17,294 bases of DNA from an uncultured Bacilli bacterium (lineage in GTDB: Bacteria; Bacillota_I; Bacilli_A; RF39; UBA660), in assembly GCA_947628075.1 (NCBI GenBank), contig CANQYF010000019.1, positions 1 through 17,294 on the forward strand, in the 5' to 3' direction. This document shows, one piece after another, positions 11,858 to 17,294 of this stretch. The notes under the pieces are model-generated. The model was given only the letters and a program-made list of their open reading frames with translations. It was not told the DNA's origin and did no database searches. Position 1 is the first letter of the stretch. Every line of letters starts with the position of its first letter. A program made the position numbers and the translations under genes.

Positions 11858-12056
11858 GTAAATCTGTGATGGGAAACACGATTATTAAATAATATTTTTA
11901 AAGAGAGTTAATGGTTGGTGGAAATTAATAAAAAGTTTAATAATTACTATTCTCTAGAGAGTTTAATAAACTCCGGTGAAAAGCCGTTATTTAAATTAAG
12001 TAATAAAGGATGGTACCGTGCTTTAAGCACTCCTTAAGTATCATCCTTTTTATTTT
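11858..12056 (+). promoter_or_regulatory. T-box riboswitch, threonine-specific
   Basis: The leader senses uncharged tRNA. Stem I is marked by GATGGGAAACACGA, AGAGAGTT, and the distal-loop signature GGTTGGTGGAAA. A likely specifier codon ACT (Thr) lies just before TTCTCTAGAG at about 11946-11948. The T-box sequence GGATGGTACCGTG (12008-12020) has the bulge TGGT, complementary to an ACCA tRNA end. A 12-bp terminator (12005-12016 with 12038-12049) and a T tract follow; an inner GTGC/GCAC hairpin sits in its loop. When uncharged tRNA-Thr binds, the antiterminator forms and the MBL gene and thrS are transcribed. Confidence 0.92.
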
Positions 12057-12071
12057 AGAAAGAAGGATAAG

Positions 12072-12704
12072 ATGCAAATAGAAGTATTTACGCAATCATC
12101 TATTAAATTAAGTGGTAGTAAAATTATTTATTTTGATCCATTTAAAATAGATAAAGAATATCATGATGCTGATTACGTTTTTATAACGCATGACCATTAT
12201 GATCATTATGATGAGGAATCTATTAAAAAAGTAATCAAAAAAGAAACAGTAATTATCGCACCAAAAGTATTAAGTGAACAAATTAAAAAGTTTAATTTAG
12301 AAACTTTAATTGTTGAACCTAATCATGATTATCAATTAACAAATTTAACTTTTACCGCTTTACCAGCTTATAATATAGATAAAAAATTTCATCCTAAAGA
12401 AGCAGGCTATGTAGGATATTTAATAACTATTGATAAGACAGTTTACTATATTATGGGTGATACTGATGCTTTAGAAGAAAATAAAAATATAAAAACTGAT
12501 ATTTGTTTTATCCCAATCGGAGGAGTTTATACAATGGATGTAAAAGAAGCCGCCACCTATATTAATAACTTAAAACCTAAGAAAGCTATTCCTATTCATT
12601 ATGGTAGTATAGTTGGTGATGTTAATTTAAAAGACGAATTTAAAAAATTAGTAAATAAAGAAATAGAAGTAGAAATATATATAAAAGAAGGAGAAGAAAA
12701 ATGA
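12072..12704 (+). CDS. MBL-fold metal-dependent hydrolase (UlaG-like) in the thrS operon
   Basis: A 210-residue metallo-beta-lactamase-fold protein with the metal-binding motif THDHYDHYD (HxHxDH, H40-H45), H107 (FHPKEAGYVGY), MGDTDA (D130) and IPIHYGS (H176). These are the metal ligands of UlaG/UPF0173-type hydrolases. The substrate is unknown. It is the first gene behind the threonine T-box, and its stop overlaps the thrS start as ATGA, so threonine limitation would induce both and couple their translation. The placement hints at a role in threonine or aminoacyl-tRNA metabolism (inference). AGAAGGA lies about 6 nt from ATG. Confidence 0.88.
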   Translation: MQIEVFTQSSIKLSGSKIIYFDPFKIDKEYHDADYVFITHDHYDHYDEESIKKVIKKETVIIAPKVLSEQIKKFNLETLIVEPNHDYQLTNLTFTALPAYNIDKKFHPKEAGYVGYLITIDKTVYYIMGDTDALEENKNIKTDICFIPIGGVYTMDVKEAATYINNLKPKKAIPIHYGSIVGDVNLKDEFKKLVNKEIEVEIYIKEGEEK

Positions 12705-14449
12705 TAAATATTAAAGAAGATGAAAAATTAAGTATTTTAAACCATTCATGTGCTCATTTATTAGCTCAAGCTGTTAAACACTTATATCCGGAGGCTAAAT
12801 TTTGGGTTGGCCCTGTAATTGAAGAAGGATTTTACTATGATATTGATTTAGGTGATAAAGTAATTAGTGATGAAGATATTCCAAAAATTGAACATGAAAT
12901 GAAGAAAATTGCTAAAGATGGTAAGAGAATAGTAAGACATGAAATAAGTAAAGAGGAAGCTTTAGAAATGTTTAAAGATGATCCTTACAAACTAGATTTA
13001 ATTAGTAGAATGGATGAGAGTGAAACAATTATATCTTGTTATACGCAAGGAGACTTTACTGATCTATGTCGGGGACCACATGTTGAAACAGTTAAAGAAT
13101 TGAAATATTTTAAATTACTTAAATTTAGTGGAGCTTATTGGAAAGGCGATAAAAACAATAAAATGCTTCAAAGAATTTATGGTGTTTGTTTTCCAACTGA
13201 AGAAGAATTAAATAATTATTTACAAGAATTAGAAGAATCCGCTGAAAGAGACCATCGTAAAATAGGTAAAAATTTAGATATTTTTATGAATCATGATTTA
13301 GTTGGTAAAGGTATGCCTTTATGGCTTCCTAATGGAGCAATTATTCGTAAAGAATTAGAAAATTACATTTATAAGAAAGAACAAAAATTAGGTTATAAAC
13401 ATGTATATACGCCTTGTGTTGGCACTGTTAATTTATATAAAACTTCTGGTCATTGGGATCATTATAAAGAAAATATGTTTCCAGTAATGAAAGTTGATGA
13501 AGAAGAATTTGTTTTAAGACCAATGAATTGTCCTCATCATATGTTAGTTTATGGAAATACTCTTCATTCTTATCGTGATTTACCTATTAGAATTGGTGAA
13601 TTTGCAACTGATTTTAGATATGAAGCTAGTGGAGCAGTTAAAGGATTAGAACGTGTTCGCTCAATGTGTCAAAATGATGCTCACCTTTTTGTAAGACCAG
13701 ATCAAATTGGAGAAGAATTTAAAAAAGTTGTTGAACTTATTTTAGATGTTTATCATGATTTTGGCATTAAGGATTATAAATTTAGATTATCTTTAAGAGA
13801 TAAGAATGATAAAGAAAAATATTTTGATGATGATAAAATGTGGAATGAAGCTGAAGATAAATTGAGAGAAGTTTTAAATAGTTTACATCTTGATTATTAT
13901 GAAGCAATTGGGGAAGCAGCATTTTATGGCCCTAAATTGGATGTAGAAGTAAAACCAGCAGTGGGACCAGAAGTAACGCTCTCTACTTGTCAACTTGATT
14001 TCTTATTACCAAGAAGATTTGATCTTTCTTATATTGATTCCGATGGTAATAAACAAATTCCGGTTGTTTTACATAGAGCAATATTTGGAACTTTTGATAG
14101 ATTTACTGCTTTCATTTTAGAAGAAACCAAAGGTGCTCTTCCTGTATGGCTTTCTCCCGTTCAAGTTAATATAATTCCGGTTAATAATGAATATCATTTA
14201 GAATATGCTAATAAAATTAAAGATTTATTAAATGATTATCGAGTTAAAATTGATGATCGAGAAGAAAAGCTTGGCTATAAAATGCGAGAAAGTGTTGTAA
14301 ATAAAATACCTATTACTTTAATTTTAGGTCAAAAAGAAGTTGATAATAATACAATTAGTTATCGGCTTTATGGTAGTGAAGCAACTACGACAGTATCTAA
14401 AGAAGAATTTCTTGAATTTCTTAAAGATAGAATAAATAATAAAGAATAA
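12701..14449 (+). CDS. thrS: Threonyl-tRNA synthetase lacking the TGS domain
   Basis: Charges tRNA-Thr. At 582 residues it is about 60 shorter than the usual ~640, because the N-terminal TGS domain is missing. The editing domain is complete: HSCAH (H15, H19) and CRGPH (C123, H127) supply the site that removes mischarged Ser. Catalytic zinc ligands are C277 (MNCPHHM), H328 and H458. Motif 2 is FRYEASGAVKGLERVR (R306), and motif 3 is HRAIFGTFDRF (R467). The anticodon-binding domain runs from about 485. GGAGAAG lies just before the ATG that overlaps the MBL stop. Regulated by the upstream T-box. The same shortening occurs in some Mollicutes (recalled, not checked). Confidence 0.95.
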   Translation: MINIKEDEKLSILNHSCAHLLAQAVKHLYPEAKFWVGPVIEEGFYYDIDLGDKVISDEDIPKIEHEMKKIAKDGKRIVRHEISKEEALEMFKDDPYKLDLISRMDESETIISCYTQGDFTDLCRGPHVETVKELKYFKLLKFSGAYWKGDKNNKMLQRIYGVCFPTEEELNNYLQELEESAERDHRKIGKNLDIFMNHDLVGKGMPLWLPNGAIIRKELENYIYKKEQKLGYKHVYTPCVGTVNLYKTSGHWDHYKENMFPVMKVDEEEFVLRPMNCPHHMLVYGNTLHSYRDLPIRIGEFATDFRYEASGAVKGLERVRSMCQNDAHLFVRPDQIGEEFKKVVELILDVYHDFGIKDYKFRLSLRDKNDKEKYFDDDKMWNEAEDKLREVLNSLHLDYYEAIGEAAFYGPKLDVEVKPAVGPEVTLSTCQLDFLLPRRFDLSYIDSDGNKQIPVVLHRAIFGTFDRFTAFILEETKGALPVWLSPVQVNIIPVNNEYHLEYANKIKDLLNDYRVKIDDREEKLGYKMRESVVNKIPITLILGQKEVDNNTISYRLYGSEATTTVSKEEFLEFLKDRINNKE

Positions 14450-14464
14450 TTAGAAAGAAGTGAA

Positions 14465-14833
14465 ATGATGAAGAAAATATTAATAATTATTTTATGTTTA
14501 TTTTGTTTAGTGGGTTGTGCTAATAAAGAAGTAAAAAACACTGATGATAATAAAATAGAAGAAAAAGAAGAAATTAAATCTCAAAAGACATGTACACCTA
14601 AAAAATTTCAAGAAAAATATAAATATTTTTATGCTACAGAAGCAGAATGTCATAAAGAAGGAGAAAGTACAGCGTTTTTTGATATAACTGATAATGTTGA
14701 TAATAGAGTATTTACAATTAATTGTGATAAAATAGTTGATGATTGTGGAACAACTTGGTATGGAGTTTCTTATAACATTTATGATCCTGAACATTCTACT
14801 CGTGATGATGGTGTAGTAGTGGTGCATTATTAA
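14465..14833 (+). CDS. Small lipoprotein, unknown function
   Basis: A 122-residue precursor with a signal peptide ending in a lipobox (FCLVGC, C18), so it should be lipid-anchored on the outer face of the membrane. An acidic, Lys/Glu-rich linker leads to a domain of about 80 residues with four further cysteines (KTCTP, AECHKE, INCDKI, DDCGTT) that could form two disulfides. I do not recognise the family. It starts 15 nt after thrS behind AGAAAGAAG, so it may be read through from the T-box operon. ATG at 14465 or 14468 would both work. Confidence 0.75.
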   Translation: MMKKILIIILCLFCLVGCANKEVKNTDDNKIEEKEEIKSQKTCTPKKFQEKYKYFYATEAECHKEGESTAFFDITDNVDNRVFTINCDKIVDDCGTTWYGVSYNIYDPEHSTRDDGVVVVHY

Positions 14834-14862
14834 GGAGTAAAAAAATTAGAACTAATTAATTA

Positions 14863-14891
14863 TTGTCAAATTTTAACTTATTTGCTAGAAT
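14863..14891 (+). promoter_or_regulatory. Promoter of the kinase-like gene
   Basis: -35 TTGTCA (14863-14868) and -10 TAGAAT (14886-14891), 17-bp spacing; the same hexamers as in the T-box promoter. Confidence 0.65.
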
Positions 14892-14914
14892 ACTAAATAA
14901 AAAGAGAGATTGGT

Positions 14915-15814
14915 ATGCAAATAATTAATTTAACTAAAAGACAATTTGAAAAGTTAAAACCCCTGAATTTATCTTCTAGAGTACTAAATACAGAAGCTCA
15001 AATGTATTTTATGATGCATAAAGATAAATGGCATCAAACACCATCTGTTTTAAAAAAATTTTATCATGATAATGGTAAAGTTTTTGGCAATAAATTATAT
15101 ACTATTAATGCTTTATTAGATGCTAAAGATATAATTGGAATTGAAGAATTAGTAATGCCAGATAGCTTAGTTTCTATAAATAATGAATTAGTGGGATATG
15201 CAATGCCATATATACCAAATTATAATTTACGAGAGTTATTAGAGGCTCATGAAAATGATATTTCTTTGCAAACAAAAGTCTCTTATTTAAAAGAAGTAGG
15301 AATTATTTTAGAAAAAATGAAAAAAGTTAGAGAATACACGAATGTTAAAGATTTTTTCTTAAATGATATTCACGAAAATAATTTTATTTTAAATACTAAG
15401 ACAAATAAAATTAATGCTGTTGATTTAGATAGTGCTAAAATTGGTAATAATCTTGCTTTTCCATCAAAATATTTAAGTTATGTGGGACCTCATACCTATG
15501 TGTCAAAATATGTTTTAGATGAAAATGAAATTGGTGGTTTTTATCAAGTGGATGAAAATACTGAAATATATTGTTATACAATTATGATTTTGCAATTTTT
15601 CTATGGTGATTATATGATAAATATGTCAGTCGCGGATTTTTATGTATATTTAGACTATTTAGCTCATATAGGAGTTTCTAAAGAAATAGTGGATATTTTT
15701 TCGAATATCTTTATTAATAAAGATAATATTAATCCTTATGAATATTTAGAAGAATTAATTCCATTTTATGGTAGAATGAATAAAAAAACATTTGAAAGAG
15801 TACGAAATAGATAA
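14915..15814 (+). CDS. Protein-kinase-like protein, unknown substrate
   Basis: A 299-residue soluble protein with the outline of a protein-kinase fold. VLKKFY (45-50) could hold the ATP-binding Lys. A hinge-like segment ELVGYAMPYI leads into an N-lobe/C-lobe helix (NLRELLEAH). The catalytic loop is NDIHENNFIL with D151 and N156, and the DFG-equivalent is VDLDSAKIG with D170/D172. These fit phosphotransferase families in which HxDxxxxN is rearranged to D-H-NN. No membrane segment is present. The glycine-rich loop is not clear, so it may be a small-molecule kinase or a pseudokinase. It has its own promoter and sits between thrS and infC with no functional link visible. RBS AGAGAG is modest. Confidence 0.62.
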   Translation: MQIINLTKRQFEKLKPLNLSSRVLNTEAQMYFMMHKDKWHQTPSVLKKFYHDNGKVFGNKLYTINALLDAKDIIGIEELVMPDSLVSINNELVGYAMPYIPNYNLRELLEAHENDISLQTKVSYLKEVGIILEKMKKVREYTNVKDFFLNDIHENNFILNTKTNKINAVDLDSAKIGNNLAFPSKYLSYVGPHTYVSKYVLDENEIGGFYQVDENTEIYCYTIMILQFFYGDYMINMSVADFYVYLDYLAHIGVSKEIVDIFSNIFINKDNINPYEYLEELIPFYGRMNKKTFERVRNR

Positions 15815-15820
15815 AAATGT

Positions 15821-15850
15821 TTGACAAAACATATAATATAGTGATAAACT
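15821..15850 (+). promoter_or_regulatory. Promoter of infC-rpmI-rplT
   Basis: Perfect -35 TTGACA (15821-15826), -10 TAAACT (15845-15850) at 18 bp with an extended TGA, giving a start near 15857. Confidence 0.72.
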
Positions 15851-15856
15851 AGTATT

Positions 15857-15972
15857 GTTTTAAAAAGGAAAGCGATTTATATCCACCTGATTACCACTTG
15901 GTAGTAGGTAAAAAGCCAATAGTTAAATTTAATAAATATGGTTTTTTAAGTGGGTATAAATACTCACTTTTT
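15857..15972 (+). promoter_or_regulatory. L20-type leader with attenuator ahead of infC
   Basis: In Bacillota this leader binds free L20 and terminates transcription of the operon, a negative feedback loop. Here ACCTGATTACC pairs with GGTAGTAGGT around ACTT (about 15893-15913), the L20-binding-like hairpin. The terminator AAGTGGGTA/TACTCACTT (15948-15969, one G-U) with five T follows. The infC ribosome binding site comes about 10 nt after it. Identification rests on position, the hairpin and the terminator. Confidence 0.78.
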
Positions 15973-15994
15973 AATTTTTATGGAGGTGCTTTTT

Positions 15995-16516
15995 ATAGCA
16001 AAAACAGATGAGCTACTTATAAATGACCAAATAAAAGTAGCAGAACTTATGGTAATTGGTCCTAATGGGGAAAAGATGGGTGTAAAACATTTAGAAGATG
16101 CCAAAACACTTGCGTCTTATGCCGGTTTAGATTTGGTTTTAATGAGTGAAAATAGTACACCAGCGGTAGCAAAAATAATGGATTATAATAAATATCGTTA
16201 TGAACGTCAAAAGAAATTAAAAGAAGCTCAAAAAAAACAAAGAGAAAGTAATAAAGAAATTAAAGAATATCGTTTATCAGTTAGAATTGATGTTCATGAT
16301 TTTGAAACTAGAAAAAGAAATGCCGAAGAGTATTTAAAAAAAGGACACAAAATTAAAGCTTTTATTAGATTTAAAGGTCGAGAAATGGCTCATACTGATT
16401 TAGGTAAAGATGTTTTAATGGAGTTTGCTAATTCATTAAGTGAAAGTAGTCAAATTGAAATTGAACCTAAATTAGAAGGTAGACAAATGTCTATATTATT
16501 AGCACCTAAAAAATAA
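15995..16516 (+). CDS. infC: Translation initiation factor IF-3, AUA start
   Basis: IF-3 binds the 30S subunit and checks start-codon choice. The 173-residue protein has the N-domain (LLINDQIKVAELMVIGPNGE), a Lys/Glu-rich linker, then the C-domain (EYRLSVRIDVHDFETRKRNA, ending IEPKLEGRQMSILLAPKK). GGAGG (15982-15986) lies 8 nt before ATA at 15995, giving MAKTDELLINDQ. An in-frame ATG at 15980 lacks a ribosome binding site, and its GG belongs to the Shine-Dalgarno sequence. Bacterial infC genes commonly use AUU-class starts, which IF-3 itself discriminates against, so the gene is autoregulated. AUA is the less usual member. Confidence 0.93.
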   Translation: MAKTDELLINDQIKVAELMVIGPNGEKMGVKHLEDAKTLASYAGLDLVLMSENSTPAVAKIMDYNKYRYERQKKLKEAQKKQRESNKEIKEYRLSVRIDVHDFETRKRNAEEYLKKGHKIKAFIRFKGREMAHTDLGKDVLMEFANSLSESSQIEIEPKLEGRQMSILLAPKK

Positions 16517-16536
16517 GATAAAGAAGGAGAATAGTT

Positions 16537-16725
16537 ATGGGAAAACAAAAAACACATAAAGCAAGTAGTAAAGTTTTCAAAGTTAAGAAAAATGGTACAT
16601 TAACTTATAAAAAAGGTAATGGCAATCATAAGACAAGTAAAGATTCTTCTAAGGCAGTACGTCAAAGAAGAAATAAAGGAATTTTAGCGAAAGGAGAAGC
16701 TAGCAGATTAAAATCTGTTATCTAG
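16537..16725 (+). CDS. rpmI: Ribosomal protein L35
   Basis: A 62-residue basic protein of the 50S subunit, slightly shorter than the usual 64-66. It shows the family pattern KQKTHKASSKVFKVKKNGT, then KAVRQRRNKG. GAAGGAGA precedes ATG. It is the middle gene of infC-rpmI-rplT, 20 nt after infC and 9 nt before rplT, and is under the L20-type leader. Confidence 0.96.
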   Translation: MGKQKTHKASSKVFKVKKNGTLTYKKGNGNHKTSKDSSKAVRQRRNKGILAKGEASRLKSVI

Positions 16726-16734
16726 GGGGAGAAT

Positions 16735-17268
16735 ATGGCAAGAGTTAAAGGTGGAAACGTTTCAAAAAATAGAAGACGTAAAGTTTTAAAACAAGCAAAA
16801 GGATATTTTGGAAGTAAACATAGATTATATAAAACAGCTCAAGAACAATTATTTCATAGTGGAGCTTATGCATTCAGAGATAGAAGACAAAATAAAAGAA
16901 ATTTCCGTAAATTATGGATTACAAGAATTAACGCTGCTTGTCGTTTAAATGATATTAGTTATTCTAAATTTATTAATGGTTTAGATAAAGCTGGTATTAC
17001 TATTAATCGTAAAATGCTATCTGAAATAGCTATTAATGATGCAGCTGGATTTACTAAATTAGTTAATGTTGCTAAAGATGCTTTAAATGGCAAAGTTACT
17101 GTAAAAGAAGAAGTTAAAGAAACAAAAACTGAAACTAAAAAGGTTGAAAGTAAAAAAGAAGATTTAACATCTAAAACATTAGCAGAATTAAAAACTATGG
17201 CTAAAGAAAAAGGAATTAAAGGTTATAGCACAATGAAAAAAGATGAATTACTAGAGAATTTAAAATAG
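16735..17268 (+). CDS. rplT: Ribosomal protein L20 fused to a C-terminal Rho_N/SAP-like tail
   Basis: Residues 1-118 are a full L20 (MARVKGGNVSKNRRRKVLKQ, AKGYFGSKHRLY, FRDRRQNKRNFRKLWITRIN). L20 is an early 50S assembly protein and the repressor of its own operon. A Lys/Glu-rich linker (about 121-142) then leads to about 35 residues, LTSKTLAELKTMAKEKGIKG, then YSTMKKDELLENL. This is typical of the small helical Rho_N/SAP/HeH fold that binds nucleic acid. Total length is 177 against about 118 normally. GGGGGAG lies 5 nt before ATG. The reading frame is continuous, so this is a real extension. A terminator-like hairpin follows. Confidence 0.94.
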   Translation: MARVKGGNVSKNRRRKVLKQAKGYFGSKHRLYKTAQEQLFHSGAYAFRDRRQNKRNFRKLWITRINAACRLNDISYSKFINGLDKAGITINRKMLSEIAINDAAGFTKLVNVAKDALNGKVTVKEEVKETKTETKKVESKKEDLTSKTLAELKTMAKEKGIKGYSTMKKDELLENLK

Positions 17269-17294
17269 TAATCTCTTTTTTATTTTTAATTTTT
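17253..17294 (+). terminator. Probable terminator after rplT
   Basis: AGAGA pairs with TCTCT around a 14-nt loop, followed by a long T-rich run. The stem is short and its left arm lies in the last rplT codons. The window ends inside the T-rich run. Confidence 0.5.

Noticed and set aside
14507..14827. Minus-strand 106-codon ORF
   Set aside because: Antisense to the lipoprotein gene; Ile/Phe/Cys-rich composition typical of a shadow frame.
1..17294. CRISPR array, insertion sequence or prophage
   Set aside because: No regularly spaced repeats, no transposase motif and no structural phage genes; only the integrase remnant.

Overview
The window reads as a chromosomal segment of a very AT-rich, Gram-positive-type Bacillota, most likely an uncultured gut lineage near the Mollicutes within the Bacilli (inference). 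Gene order is Bacillus-like: gpsB next to a class B RNase P RNA, a RodZ-like gene next to pgsA, a T-box ahead of thrS, and infC-rpmI-rplT behind an L20-type leader. Promoters fit sigma-A (TTGACA-like, 16-19 bp spacing, TATAAT-like). TGA is used as a stop (for example the ATGA overlaps at 10211-10214 and 12701-12704) and TGG as Trp, so the standard bacterial code applies rather than the Mycoplasma code.

Layout. 1-182: end of tRNA-Gln, tRNA-Lys(TTT) and a terminator. 183-2980: an accessory stretch with a decayed tyrosine recombinase beside tRNA-Lys, a compact structured RNA on the minus strand, a frameshifted PemK/MazF-like toxin gene, an intact RhuM-Fic protein, a 63-bp duplicated 5' region shared by those two genes, and a second small-RNA candidate. 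2982-3225: tRNA-Arg(ACG) and tRNA-Pro(TGG) with promoter and terminator. 3299-5262: a small ORF, gpsB, rnpB, rodZ-like and pgsA (cell division, RNA processing, cell shape, phospholipid synthesis). 5294-7861: a membrane-anchored polysaccharide deacetylase with Ig-like domains, a CotD-like Cys/His/Met-rich protein, a small membrane protein and rpoZ. 7869-8550: tRNA-Ala followed by a gene-poor stretch with a third small-RNA candidate. 8551-9897: two proteins I do not recognise. 9894-11524 (minus): a Y-family DNA polymerase plus YolD pair behind a promoter with a LexA-like operator. 11568-11809: yidD with a probable leaderless mRNA. 11823-14449: a threonine T-box driving an MBL-fold hydrolase and thrS. 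14465-15814: a lipoprotein and a protein-kinase-like protein. 15821-17294: L20-type leader, infC with an AUA start, rpmI, and rplT fused to a Rho_N/SAP-like tail.

Working together. Most of the window is housekeeping: translation (tRNAs, thrS, infC, L35, L20), transcription (rpoZ), envelope growth (gpsB, rodZ-like, pgsA, yidD, deacetylase) and damage tolerance (polymerase plus YolD). The least ordinary parts are the toxin-rich island at tRNA-Lys with its small-RNA candidates and duplicated leader, the threonine-controlled MBL gene coupled to a ThrRS that lacks its TGS domain, the leaderless yidD, and the L20 fusion. No CRISPR array, intact transposase or rRNA was seen.
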